From Mollicutes bacterium (GTDB lineage Bacteria > Bacillota_I > Bacilli_A > RF39 > UBA660), in contig SFOJ01000007.1 in the NCBI GenBank assembly GCA_004552445.1, positions 40,737 through 104,736 on the forward strand: a stretch of 64,000 nucleotides of DNA, written 5' to 3'. This document shows positions 47,453 to 57,276 of the stretch, in pieces. The number at the start of each line of letters is the position of its first letter. Positions within the stretch are counted from its first letter, which is position 1. Under the pieces are notes generated by a model, which did not search any database, was not told the origin of the DNA, and saw only the letters and a list, made by a program, of their open reading frames with translations. The translations under genes were made by a program, and so were the position numbers.

Positions 47453-48109
47453 ATGAAAAAAATTAGTACTGTTTTAGTTGGCATTATATTTGTTGTTGCT
47501 GGTGTTATTATTGGTCTTAATTCTTTTGGAATAACAGATATCAATATTTTCTTTGATGGCTGGTGGACATTATTTATTATAATTCCTGCGATTAATGGGT
47601 TTATTACTGATGAGGAAAAGATGGGTAGTATTATTTGGTTAATTATAGGTATTGTATTATTACTTGGATGTCAAAATTTAATTAGTTTCGATATTATATG
47701 GAAACTTACATTACCTGTTATATTAGTATTTATTGGATTGTCTATTATGTTTAATAATAATGAAAAAAAAGATTCTAAAAATACTAGTAATAATGAGTAT
47801 TGTGCTTGCTTTAGTGGAAAAACTATAAAATTTGATGATAAAGATTTCAAGGGTTCAGAAGTAAATGCTATATTTGGTGGAATTACTATAGATCTTACAA
47901 ATGCTAAAATTAAGGATGGTGCAGTAATTGATGCTACTGCTGTGTTTGGTGGTGTTACAATTCTAATTCCAGATGATTTAAAAGTTGAAATTAAATCTAC
48001 TTCAGTATTTGGTGGTGTTAGTGATAAAACTAAAAATAAAGAAAAGAAAGATAAAGTTACACTTTATGTTAATGCATGTTCTATATTTGGCGGTGTAGAT
48101 ATTAAATGA
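47453..48109 (+). CDS. LiaF-like cell-envelope stress protein
   Basis: A 218-residue protein. It has three or four hydrophobic helices (about 5-105) like the LiaI/LiaF N-terminal region, and a C-terminal beta-helix domain with the repeated FGG motif (AIFGGITIDL, AVFGGVTILIP, SVFGGVSDK, SIFGGVDIK) of the cell-wall-active antibiotic response domain. LiaF proteins modulate envelope-stress two-component systems. GAGGTGA precedes ATG 47453. It overlaps the next gene by 4 nt. Confidence 0.75.
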   Translation: MKKISTVLVGIIFVVAGVIIGLNSFGITDINIFFDGWWTLFIIIPAINGFITDEEKMGSIIWLIIGIVLLLGCQNLISFDIIWKLTLPVILVFIGLSIMFNNNEKKDSKNTSNNEYCACFSGKTIKFDDKDFKGSEVNAIFGGITIDLTNAKIKDGAVIDATAVFGGVTILIPDDLKVEIKSTSVFGGVSDKTKNKEKKDKVTLYVNACSIFGGVDIK

Positions 48110-48918
48110 CAATATGGCAAAAAATAATTAAATATTTAGCAATAATATTTGCTATGATGATTATAATTAATATAATTGGTGGTATAGCAAGTGGATTAAC
48201 TACTATTACTTCTTTATTTAGTGGTTTTAAAAATAATAACGAAAATGTATATGTTTTTACAGCTGATGAAATAAATGAAATTAATAATTTAAAGATTGAT
48301 CTTAAAACAAGTAATTTAGTTGTTAGAAGTGGTGATACATTTAGTATTCATACTAATAATAGATATGTTAAGCAAATTCTTAATAATGAATCATTAACAA
48401 TAAAAGAAAATGGTCATTTTAATTTTAATTCTAATAATGAAGTTATTATTACTATACCAGTGGATAAAATATTTAATAAAATTAATATTTCAATGGGTGC
48501 TGGGAATGTTAACTCAGAAAATTTAGCATCATTATATTTAAATATTGATGCTGGTGCTGGTAACATTTTTTTTGATAATTTAAGTGTTACTGAAGAATTT
48601 GATTTAAATGGTGGAGCTGGAAATATAACTATTAATAACTCTCAAGTTAAGAATTTAGATTTAGATAATGGAATAGGTGAATTTAAATTTAGCGGTTATT
48701 TATTTGGAAATAATGAAATTGATATAGGAGTAGGTAATGCTAGTTTATATTTAAACTCTGAGATCAATGAATATAATTTTTATATAGATAAAGGTATTGG
48801 AAATATTACTATTAATGATGAAAAAATATCTGATGGATATAGAGTTAATAACGATGAAAATATTAAAACTATTAAGATTGATGGTGGTGTAGGTAATATC
48901 ATTATTACTAGTAAATAA
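48106..48918 (+). CDS. DUF4097-type beta-helix membrane protein
   Basis: A 270-residue protein with one N-terminal TM (about 10-37) and an external right-handed beta-helix of repeats containing GAGN or GIGN turns (SMGAGNVNSEN, DAGAGNIFFDN, NGGAGNITINN, DKGIGNITIND, GGVGNIIITSK). Members accompany LiaF-like proteins in Firmicutes stress modules. Coupled by a 4-nt overlap to the LiaF-like gene. Confidence 0.75.
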   Translation: MTIWQKIIKYLAIIFAMMIIINIIGGIASGLTTITSLFSGFKNNNENVYVFTADEINEINNLKIDLKTSNLVVRSGDTFSIHTNNRYVKQILNNESLTIKENGHFNFNSNNEVIITIPVDKIFNKINISMGAGNVNSENLASLYLNIDAGAGNIFFDNLSVTEEFDLNGGAGNITINNSQVKNLDLDNGIGEFKFSGYLFGNNEIDIGVGNASLYLNSEINEYNFYIDKGIGNITINDEKISDGYRVNNDENIKTIKIDGGVGNIIITSK

Positions 48919-48945
48919 GTAGGATAAATCCTGCTTTTTATTTTA
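48918..48945 (+). terminator. Terminator
   Basis: AGTAGGA/TCCTGCT (one G-T pair) with a TAAA loop, then TTTTTATTTT, right at the stop of the DUF4097-type gene. An extended -10 TGATATAAT for the next gene follows at 48962-48970. Confidence 0.8.
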
Positions 48946-49001
48946 CTTATTTTATGTATTTTGATATAATTTTAACGTAGGATTATTACGGAGGGATTTA
49001 T

Positions 49002-52000
49002 ATGCTTGAACTTAAAAATATAAAGAAGAATTATGAATTAAATGATTTTAAACAAAAAGCATTAGATGGTGTTAGTTTATCTTTTAGGGAATGTGAATTT
49101 GCATCTATATTAGGTCCCTCTGGAAGTGGTAAAACAACTCTTTTGAATATTATTGGTGGACTTGATAAATATACTAGTGGTGACTTAATAATAAATAATA
49201 TTAGTACTAAATTATATAAAGATAGAGATTGGGATGCTTATAGAAATTATAGAGTTGGTTTTGTATTTCAAAGTTATAATTTGATAAGCCATCAATCTAT
49301 ACTTTCTAATGTTGAACTTGCTCTTACATTATCTGGTGTTTCAGCAAAAGAAAGAATTAGAAGAGCAAAAGAAGCACTAATTAAAGTTGGACTTAAAGAA
49401 CATATAAATAAAAAACCTAATCAATTGAGTGGTGGTCAAATGCAAAGGGTTGCGATAGCAAGAGCACTTGTAAACGATCCTGATATAATACTTGCTGATG
49501 AACCAACTGGAGCACTTGATTCTGAAACTTCTGTTCAAATAATGAATTTATTAAAAGAGGTTTCTAAAGAGAAACTAGTTATTATGGTTACACATAATCC
49601 TGAACTTGCAAAAGAATATAGTACAAGAATTATTAAATTAAAAGATGGTAAAGTAACAGATGATTCTAATCCATATAGTCCAGTTAAAACCAAAATTATA
49701 AAACAAGATGAATGTAATCATAAAACATCTATGTCATTATTTACTGCTTTAGGTTTATCATTTAATAATTTAATGACTAAAAAAGGTAGAACCACACTTG
49801 TATCTTTTGCTGGTAGTATAGGTATTATTGGTATTGCTTTAATACTTGCTCTTTCAAATGGATTTCAAAATTATATAGATAGTATACAAGAAGATACATT
49901 ATCTTCATATCCTCTTACTATTACAAGTAGTTCTGCTGATATGACATCGTTATTCTTGTCTATGATGGATTTTGATGAAGATGGCGAAAAGGGAATAATA
50001 AAAGAAAAACAATATATGACTTCTATGTTTGGAAGTATGTCTGTAAATGACCTCAAAAGTTTTAAAAATTATTATGAAAAAGAAGATAATTCTGTTATGA
50101 AAGATATTTCTAGTATTAAGTATGGCTATAGTGTTACTCCTAATATTTATACTATAGATTCAAGTAAAAAACTTACTAAACTTAATCCTAGTTCACTTAT
50201 GAGTACTATGTATAGTTCTAATATGTCTATGTCTATTTCGTCTTTTTCAAGTGTATTTAATCAAATGACAGATGATATTGATAAATTAAATAGTCAATAT
50301 GATATTCTTGAAGGTAAATGGCCTGAAAAATATAATGAAATGGTAATAGTACTTCCAGATCAATATTCAATTCCTGACTTACTTGTTTATTCTCTTGGAC
50401 TTAGAGATATGGATGAACTTACTGATATGATTACTAAAGTAATGTCAGGAGAAGATGTTAAAATTAGTCATGAATCTTATAATTTTACTTATAAAGATTT
50501 GATGAATATTAAATTAAAACTTATAAATCAACATGAAACATATAAATATAATTCTAAATATAAAATATATGAAGATATGACTGATGATGAAGAATACATG
50601 ATGAATTTATATAATAAAAGTGAGGACTTGAAAATAGTTGGTATTGTTGCTCCTAAAAAAGGAACTACATCTAAATCATTAAATCCTGGTGTAGTTTATA
50701 AAAAGGAATTAATATATCATGTTATAGATAATGCAAAAAATAGTAAAATAGTTAAGACACAGTTATATCAAGAGGATATAGATGTATTTTCTAATAAAAG
50801 ATTTGATTCTAATAATAAAAAATCTAATTTGAATTTTGAAGATATGATTAGTGTAGATGAAAAAATGCTTAAAGATGCATTTAATATTAAAATAGATCAA
50901 AATGATATTAAGAATTCTACTACAAATTATATGAATAAAATATCAAGTAATATAACAGTTGATACTACTACAGCTAAAGCAAACTTTATGAATGGACTTA
51001 CTAGTTTAATAACTGGATTAACTAATGATTATATAACTAATCCTAAGGATGAAAAAGATGATAAAGCTATTTTATATATCGATGATATAAATTTTATTGT
51101 TGATTCTTATATAAATAGTGTTAATGCATCTAAGATATTTAAAAATTTAGAGAAATCTTATGTTATTCCTAGTGATGCATTTAAAAATATATATCAAAAA
51201 TTATTAGTAGGATATTTACAAATGTATGTAAGTATTGCATCTCAAAATGGTCTAATAGTAGATAATAATTCTAATACAGGTGTTTATTTAGATGATTCCC
51301 TTCTTAATTCAGTAACTGAGGGATATATGGGTTCAAGCACAATTATTGCTACTAGTGAAGGTTTTGCAAGTAAAATGACTGAAGCGTCTATGCAAAAAAA
51401 TATTTTAACTGAAGTTGGTAATTTAACTAATAATCTAGTTAGTAAATTTTCTAATGCATTTAATGTAGATCAAAATAAAATAGCAAAAGCTTTTAAATTT
51501 AATTTAAATGAAGAAGAATTAAAAAGACTTATGACATCTATGATGACTAAAAGTGAATCATCTTATTCAAACAATCTTATTAATTTAGGATATCAAGATT
51601 TAGATGAACCTACTATGATATCATTTTACTTTAATTCGTTTGATTCTAAAGAAAATTTTATTAAATACTTAGATAATTATAATTTAAAAATGAAAAATAG
51701 TGGTGAAGATGATAAGGAAATTAAATATACTGATACTACTGGAATACTTATGTCTTCTGTTAAAAAAGTAGTAAATACTGTTAGTTATGTTTTAATTGCT
51801 TTTGTATCTATTTCGCTTGTTGTTTCTAGTATTATGATAGCTATAATTACTTATATAAGTGTCTTAGAGAGAACTAAAGAAATTGGTATTTTAAGAGCAG
51901 TAGGTGCAAGCAAAAGTGATATTTCTCATGTGTTTAATGCTGAAACATTTATTGAGGGACTTATATCTGGTTTATTTGGCATAGGTATTACATTACTTTT

Positions 52001-52181
52001 ATGTATACCAATAAATATAATTATAGAACATTTAATTAATGTATCTGGGCTTGCAACTCTTCCATTTAATGGAGCACTTCTATTAGTTATACTTAGTGTT
52101 GTTCTTACTTTAATTGCTGGGATTATACCTTCTAGAATGGCTAGTCGTAGAGATCCAGTTGAAGCACTTAGAACAGAATAG
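49002..52181 (+). CDS. ABC transporter ATP-binding/permease fusion
   Basis: A 1,059-residue fusion. Residues 1-~230 form the ATPase: GPSGSGKTTLLNIIGGLD, FQSYNLISHQS, LSGGQMQRVAIARAL, ILADEPTGALDSE. A FtsX permease follows: TM at about 262-285, a very large extracellular region (about 286-920) rich in Ser, Met and Asp, and three C-terminal helices ending SRMASRRDPVEALRTE. Such fusions are common in gut Firmicutes and are linked to peptide or lipid export. It has its own promoter and an AGGGA site. Confidence 0.9.
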   Translation: MLELKNIKKNYELNDFKQKALDGVSLSFRECEFASILGPSGSGKTTLLNIIGGLDKYTSGDLIINNISTKLYKDRDWDAYRNYRVGFVFQSYNLISHQSILSNVELALTLSGVSAKERIRRAKEALIKVGLKEHINKKPNQLSGGQMQRVAIARALVNDPDIILADEPTGALDSETSVQIMNLLKEVSKEKLVIMVTHNPELAKEYSTRIIKLKDGKVTDDSNPYSPVKTKIIKQDECNHKTSMSLFTALGLSFNNLMTKKGRTTLVSFAGSIGIIGIALILALSNGFQNYIDSIQEDTLSSYPLTITSSSADMTSLFLSMMDFDEDGEKGIIKEKQYMTSMFGSMSVNDLKSFKNYYEKEDNSVMKDISSIKYGYSVTPNIYTIDSSKKLTKLNPSSLMSTMYSSNMSMSISSFSSVFNQMTDDIDKLNSQYDILEGKWPEKYNEMVIVLPDQYSIPDLLVYSLGLRDMDELTDMITKVMSGEDVKISHESYNFTYKDLMNIKLKLINQHETYKYNSKYKIYEDMTDDEEYMMNLYNKSEDLKIVGIVAPKKGTTSKSLNPGVVYKKELIYHVIDNAKNSKIVKTQLYQEDIDVFSNKRFDSNNKKSNLNFEDMISVDEKMLKDAFNIKIDQNDIKNSTTNYMNKISSNITVDTTTAKANFMNGLTSLITGLTNDYITNPKDEKDDKAILYIDDINFIVDSYINSVNASKIFKNLEKSYVIPSDAFKNIYQKLLVGYLQMYVSIASQNGLIVDNNSNTGVYLDDSLLNSVTEGYMGSSTIIATSEGFASKMTEASMQKNILTEVGNLTNNLVSKFSNAFNVDQNKIAKAFKFNLNEEELKRLMTSMMTKSESSYSNNLINLGYQDLDEPTMISFYFNSFDSKENFIKYLDNYNLKMKNSGEDDKEIKYTDTTGILMSSVKKVVNTVSYVLIAFVSISLVVSSIMIAIITYISVLERTKEIGILRAVGASKSDISHVFNAETFIEGLISGLFGIGITLLLCIPINIIIEHLINVSGLATLPFNGALLLVILSVVLTLIAGIIPSRMASRRDPVEALRTE

Positions 52182-52182
52182 T

Positions 52183-52211
52183 TTGACAATAATAAAAATA
52201 AGATGTATAAT
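52183..52211 (+). promoter_or_regulatory. Consensus promoter of the pheST unit
   Basis: TTGACA (52183-52188), a 17-nt spacer and TGTATAAT (-10 52206-52211). The match to the sigma-A consensus is perfect. Confidence 0.88.
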
Positions 52212-52221
52212 TTAATCAGTT

Positions 52222-52415
52222 TTGTTGACGAAGAGGTTACCACAGTAGTGATATAGTACTCTATACAGGAAATAATAGCCACTGACTGGAAGCTATTTTA
52301 GAAAACTATATTTATGAATTTCAATAACTGAGTCAAATCGTGATGAGCGTTATTCTATAGAGTGCTAAATATTTAGAACAAAGGTGGTACCGCGGATTTA
52401 ATAGTGATTCGTCCT
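52222..52415 (+). ncRNA. T-box leader (Phe) of pheST
   Basis: The T-box sequence AAGGTGGTACCGCGG (52381-52395) is unmistakable. TGGT can pair with the ACCA end of uncharged tRNA(Phe). A long stem I lies upstream, and TTTCAATA around 52320 offers a UUC phenylalanine specifier. The downstream TTCGTCCTTT, normally the 3' arm of a terminator, is followed by only three T's and lies inside pheS. This leaves open control of translation or of a weak terminator. The specifier assignment is tentative. Confidence 0.88.
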
Positions 52416-53444
52416 TTATGGATACAAATTAAAGAGAATAGTTTAAAAAAAATTAATGAATGTAAAACTATTCTTGAACTTCAAGAAGTTATGAAAGAGT
52501 TAACTGGTAAAAAAAGTGAACTTACTGAAATAATGAAATCTATGGGCTCTTTAGAACCAAATGAAAGAAGAGAAATTGGTATGATTACTACTGAAATTAA
52601 AAAAGTAGTAGCTGAAGCTAATCAAAATAAACAAGATGAATTAGTTTCACTTCAAAGTGTTTTAGATTGTCCTATGGATTTAACTTTACCAGGAAAGGAA
52701 ATAAATGGAGGAGCATTACATCCAATAACTCAAATGTGTTATGATTTAAATCAAGCATTCTTATCACTTGGATTTGAAGTATATAGTGAAGATGATATAA
52801 GTAGTGAAAAATATGCGTTTGATAACTTAAATTTTCCAGAAGATCATCCAGCTAGACAATCAATGGATACATTTTGGATTGAAGGAACTGATGATAAAAA
52901 TGGATGTGATAGATTATGTTTAAGACCACATTTAACTGGTGGAAGTGTTAGATATTTACTTAAACATGGAGCTCCAGCTAGATTTGTATATCCTGGAAGG
53001 GTTTATAGAAATGAAAATACTGATGCTAGACATGAACGTGCATTCTTTCAATATGAAGCGTTAATTGTTGATAAAAATATTTCATTTTCAGAAGGAATAG
53101 TAATGATTCAAACTATACTTGAAAAAGTATTTGGAAGAAAAATTAATATTCGTATGAGAGAAGGATTTTTCCCATTTACTGAACCTGGATATGAAATAGA
53201 TATGGAATGTTTAGTTTGTGGTGGTAAAGGTTGCAAAGTATGTAATCATAATGGATGGATTGAAGTTATGCCAGGTGGTGTAATACATCCAAATGTACTT
53301 AAAAGTGCTAATTTAGATCCTGAAGAATGGACAGGATTCTATATAAATATAGGTCTTGATAGACTTGTTATGATGAGATATGGTGTAGATGATGTAAGAC
53401 TATTTCATAGTGCAGACTTGAGATTTTTGAGTCAATTTAAGTAG
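52404..53444 (+). CDS. pheS: Phenylalanine-tRNA ligase alpha subunit
   Basis: The catalytic subunit of the alpha2-beta2 synthetase. The N-terminal coiled coil is followed by motif 2 (RPHLTGGSVRYLLKHGAPARFVYPGRVYRNENTD), EGFFPFTEPGYEIDMEC, a CxxC zinc-like pair (CLVCGGKGCKVCNHNG) and motif 3 GLDRLVMMRYG. The only usable start is GTG 52404, directly behind the T-box. Upstream in-frame codons lack ATG/GTG/TTG before a stop at 52374, and the N-terminus aligns with family length (346 residues). Confidence 0.92.
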   Translation: MIRPLWIQIKENSLKKINECKTILELQEVMKELTGKKSELTEIMKSMGSLEPNERREIGMITTEIKKVVAEANQNKQDELVSLQSVLDCPMDLTLPGKEINGGALHPITQMCYDLNQAFLSLGFEVYSEDDISSEKYAFDNLNFPEDHPARQSMDTFWIEGTDDKNGCDRLCLRPHLTGGSVRYLLKHGAPARFVYPGRVYRNENTDARHERAFFQYEALIVDKNISFSEGIVMIQTILEKVFGRKINIRMREGFFPFTEPGYEIDMECLVCGGKGCKVCNHNGWIEVMPGGVIHPNVLKSANLDPEEWTGFYINIGLDRLVMMRYGVDDVRLFHSADLRFLSQFK

Positions 53445-53457
53445 GAGGTAAGAAATT

Positions 53458-55884
53458 ATGAAAGTATCATTAAATTGGGTAAAAAAATATGTTGATTTAC
53501 CTGATTATATAACTACAAAACAAATAGCTACTGATTTAACTTTAAGAACAGTTGAAGTTGAAGGATATGAAAATACCGAAGAGAAATTTCATGATATTAT
53601 AGTTGGTAAAATTCTTGAAGTTAATGAGCATCCTAATGCTGATAAATTAAGAGTTTGTAAGGTTGATATTGGGGAAGGTGAACCTAAACAAATTGTTTGT
53701 GGAGGTTCTAACTTATATACAAACGAAATGGTTGTTGTATGTAAACCAGGAGCTGAAGTTTATTGGCATGGCGAAAGTGAACTTATGAAAATTAAAGACT
53801 CTAAAGTACGTGGAGTTGATTCTTATGGAATGATATGTGGAGCTGAAGAGGTTTACTTAGAAAATATATTTCCTGCTAAAGATGAAGATGAAATAGTAGA
53901 TTTAGCTGGAATTGATTGTTATCCTGGACAAAGTATAACTGAAATTATTGATATGAAAGATGTTGTTCTTGAAATTGATAATAAGTCACTTACTAATAGA
54001 CCTGATTTATGGGGACATTATGGTATTGCTCGTGAACTTAGTGCAATTTATGATGTTGATTTAAAACCAATTGAAAAAGTAAAGATAGATAGTAATTTAC
54101 CTAAATATGATGTTGTAATTGAAGATACTACTAAGTGTCAAAGATATGTTGCTGTAGAAATAGACAATGTATATGAAAAAAGAAGTCCATTATGGATGCA
54201 ATCTGCAATAATCAAAGGTGGTATGAGACCAATTAATGCTATAGTTGATATTACTAATTATGTTATGATGGCTGTTGGTCAACCATTGCATGCTTTTGAC
54301 AAAACTCATGTAGATGGAAATAAAATTATAGTAAGAAATGCTAGAGATGGTGAAGAATTATTATTACTTGATAATAATACTATAGAACTTACTACTGATG
54401 ATTTAGTAATTAGTGATTCAAAAGATGCAATGGCACTTGCTGGTATTCGTGGGGGTAAAAAAGATTCAATCCTTCCTGAAACAACTGGAGTAGTACTTGA
54501 AGTAGCTAACTTTACTGCTAAAACAATTCGTAAAACTGGTAAAAGATTTGATGAAAAAACTGATGCATCAATTCGATATGAAAAGAATCTTGATACACAA
54601 AGAGTTGAAGAAGGATTAAATTTAGCACTTGCTTTATTTAAAGAAATATTCCCTGAATCTAAAATAGTTGCATTTAATGATGTTTATCCAGTTAAAACTA
54701 AGAATGAGAAAATAAATGTTTCTGAGAAATTTTTAGATACAAGACTTGGTAAAAAGATTGACAGAGAAACTATTACTCGTGTTCTTACTCGACTTGGATA
54801 TGAAGTTAATTATAAAAATGGAATATATACTGTAGTAGTTCCAACATATAGAAGTACTGGAGATGTTTCTTTAAAAGATGATGTAATGGGAGATATTGCT
54901 AGACTTTTAAGTTTTGAAAGTTTTGAAGCACAACCACTTACTATTAGTTTTGATCATGCTGTTCTTCAAAATAAAGTTTTACTTGAAACTAGAATTAAAG
55001 AATATTTATCTAATAGATGTGGATTCTATGAAATATTTACTTATCCTTGGATAAATGAAAAATACATTGATGCTGCATCTTTAAATAAAGAAGATAGTAT
55101 TAAACTTGCTACACCACCATCACCAGAAGAAGCGTATTTAAGGAGCTCTTTAGTTCCTGGAATGTTAGAAGCAATAAGTAAAAATTTAAGATATTTTGAT
55201 AGTTTTAAGATGTTTGAGATGGCTCAAGTGTTTATTAAAGGAGAATATCACGAATCTAGTGAAGACGAAACATTACCAATTCATAAAAAATTATTAACTG
55301 GTTCAATAGTTGGAAGTAATCCTAAAGAAATATTCTATGAATTGAAAGGTGTTATCGAAAATATTTCTAGATATACTCATATGAAAGAATTAAATTTTAC
55401 TACTGAGTGTGAGAAACCAAGTTGGGCTGATATTAATGCGTATTTAGCTATTAAATTAGATAATGAAATAGTTGGATATATGGGACTTTTAAGTGTTAAA
55501 ACTATGAATGATGCTAAAATAAAAAGAACAAATGTTGCAATATTTGAACTTGATAGTGATATGTTTATACCACTTGAATCTAGAACAAATAAATTTAAAC
55601 ATATACCAGTTCTTCCATCTGTAGAAAAGGATTTATCTTTAATAGTTGATGAAAATATTACTTGGGCAGATATGACTAAATATATTAGATCTAAAGCTAG
55701 TGATATTAAATTTATTGAAGAATATAGGGGTAATCAAATACCTGAAGGAAAGAAATCTATTATGTTAAGAGTTACTTTTGATTCAGGTGATACTACTTTA
55801 ACTAGTGAAGAAATAAATACTAAATTAGATGCTATTATTAGAACTTTAAATAAAATGTGCGGAGCTGTTCTAAGAGAAGAGTAG
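53458..55884 (+). CDS. pheT: Phenylalanine-tRNA ligase beta subunit
   Basis: An 808-residue subunit with tRNA recognition and editing. It has an N-terminal tRNA-binding OB domain (VGKILEVNEHPNADKLRVCKVDIGEG), the B3/B4 editing domain (NAIVDITNYVMMAVGQPLHAFDK), the B5 domain (about 410-480) and the C-terminal anticodon-recognition fold (PSVEKDLSLIVDENITW). AGGAGG precedes the ATG, 13 nt after pheS. Full length. Confidence 0.96.
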   Translation: MKVSLNWVKKYVDLPDYITTKQIATDLTLRTVEVEGYENTEEKFHDIIVGKILEVNEHPNADKLRVCKVDIGEGEPKQIVCGGSNLYTNEMVVVCKPGAEVYWHGESELMKIKDSKVRGVDSYGMICGAEEVYLENIFPAKDEDEIVDLAGIDCYPGQSITEIIDMKDVVLEIDNKSLTNRPDLWGHYGIARELSAIYDVDLKPIEKVKIDSNLPKYDVVIEDTTKCQRYVAVEIDNVYEKRSPLWMQSAIIKGGMRPINAIVDITNYVMMAVGQPLHAFDKTHVDGNKIIVRNARDGEELLLLDNNTIELTTDDLVISDSKDAMALAGIRGGKKDSILPETTGVVLEVANFTAKTIRKTGKRFDEKTDASIRYEKNLDTQRVEEGLNLALALFKEIFPESKIVAFNDVYPVKTKNEKINVSEKFLDTRLGKKIDRETITRVLTRLGYEVNYKNGIYTVVVPTYRSTGDVSLKDDVMGDIARLLSFESFEAQPLTISFDHAVLQNKVLLETRIKEYLSNRCGFYEIFTYPWINEKYIDAASLNKEDSIKLATPPSPEEAYLRSSLVPGMLEAISKNLRYFDSFKMFEMAQVFIKGEYHESSEDETLPIHKKLLTGSIVGSNPKEIFYELKGVIENISRYTHMKELNFTTECEKPSWADINAYLAIKLDNEIVGYMGLLSVKTMNDAKIKRTNVAIFELDSDMFIPLESRTNKFKHIPVLPSVEKDLSLIVDENITWADMTKYIRSKASDIKFIEEYRGNQIPEGKKSIMLRVTFDSGDTTLTSEEINTKLDAIIRTLNKMCGAVLREE

Positions 55885-55890
55885 CATAAT

Positions 55891-55916
55891 AAAAGAGGAA
55901 TTTTAATCCTCTTTTT
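55891..55916. terminator. Bidirectional terminator between pheT and the P60 genes
   Basis: AAAAGAGGA/TCCTCTTTT (55891-55899 and 55907-55915) with a 7-nt loop, A-run left and T-run right. Confidence 0.88.
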
Positions 55917-55918
55917 GT

Positions 55919-57268
55919 TTACCACATTTCTGTGTAATTACCATCTTTTTTATAATAATCATCCATAAGTACTACATGTGGAAATTTAGTAGGCATATAC
56001 GATTTTGATACTTTTGTAACTGTTACACCATTGTCATCATACCAGATAGCTTGAGCAACATAATAATTATATTTATCAATTCCTATAATTATGCCTATAT
56101 GTCCAGTTGCTTCGTAGTTATGTACTAAATCTCCAGCTTTTATTTTATTTGATTCTATCAGAGATTTAGTTATTTTTTTTAAATTGCCTAAATCTGTTAA
56201 GTTTTTTGTACTTGTAAATCCTGCACCTAAGTCTCCTGGGTTGAATCCTCCATTAAGTAGTGCCCAACTTACAAAACCACTACAATCAAGACCATTATTA
56301 TCATTATGTTTAACAGGAGTGCTATATAAACTGCATCCCCATACTTTAGGTCCGTTCTTTGATTTACTAATGGTAGAATATTTACTACTATTTAAATATA
56401 AACCTTTGTGATAATATCTTCCTTCACCATCTATACCATTGGTACCAAGTCTTCCATTTTCATAAAAATATTCAATCTTATATGGAAAGTGTAGAGTTAA
56501 AAATCTAGCTGCTTCTACCACGCCAGCTCTAGTTTTGTATCCAACTTCGTTAATTTTTCCTTTTAAAATTTCATCAAGAAGATTATTTTCTTCTTTAGAT
56601 ACTAAATTGCAAGCTAATGCTTTTTTTCCAGTTAATTTAGTTGTATCTACATAATATTTTGATGTTGTTACTTCGATAGAATATTCTTCTTTTAATGCTT
56701 TAATTTTTATAGTGTATTTTCCACTTTTAGTAGGTTTAACTTTTAAATTGTTTAAAGATATATATTCACTATCGGTTGTAATTTTTATATTATTTAAGTT
56801 TCCTATGTATGTTATAGGTAATTCATATTCTGTATTGTATGGTATATATATTTTTTCTTTGTTAAGTTTAAAATAGTTTAAATAGTAGTCTTTATATATT
56901 ATTTTTTCATTATTTTTAATATATAATTTATTATAATCATTAGTATATTTTATTGTACATATATTATTCTCTGATTTAACCCAATTTTTATCATTTAATT
57001 CTGGAATTTTATCATCTGATGTAATAATACATGAATAATCATTATTTCTTTTTAAAAGTATCTTAAATTCATTATTATTAAATGTTATACTTTTAACGTA
57101 GTTTATTTTAAAAAATATATTATTTTTAAGATCATTTAATATAATTATAGATATTATAACTAGTATAATTACTAATATATAAAATGGGGGTTTAAATTTA
57201 TATTTTTTTCTTTTTCTTATATTTTTTCTAACTTTATAATTTCTTTGTATTTTTCTTTTTTTCTTCAT
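55919..57268 (-). CDS. NlpC/P60-type cell-wall hydrolase, paralogue 1
   Basis: A 449-residue protein. A very basic N-terminus (KKKRKIQRNYKVRKNIRKRK) and one TM (about 29-47) are followed by an extracellular Ig-like region (about 50-205) and the NlpC/P60 domain. C in GLDCSGFVSWALLNGG (about 326) and H in TGHIGIIIG (about 390) are the catalytic pair. It probably cleaves peptidoglycan stem peptides at the cell surface. The catalytic half is very similar to the next gene. It follows that gene by only 8 nt. Confidence 0.8.
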   Translation of the reverse strand: MKKKRKIQRNYKVRKNIRKRKKYKFKPPFYILVIILVIISIIILNDLKNNIFFKINYVKSITFNNNEFKILLKRNNDYSCIITSDDKIPELNDKNWVKSENNICTIKYTNDYNKLYIKNNEKIIYKDYYLNYFKLNKEKIYIPYNTEYELPITYIGNLNNIKITTDSEYISLNNLKVKPTKSGKYTIKIKALKEEYSIEVTTSKYYVDTTKLTGKKALACNLVSKEENNLLDEILKGKINEVGYKTRAGVVEAARFLTLHFPYKIEYFYENGRLGTNGIDGEGRYYHKGLYLNSSKYSTISKSKNGPKVWGCSLYSTPVKHNDNNGLDCSGFVSWALLNGGFNPGDLGAGFTSTKNLTDLGNLKKITKSLIESNKIKAGDLVHNYEATGHIGIIIGIDKYNYYVAQAIWYDDNGVTVTKVSKSYMPTKFPHVVLMDDYYKKDGNYTEMW

Positions 57269-57276
57269 CTTTTACC

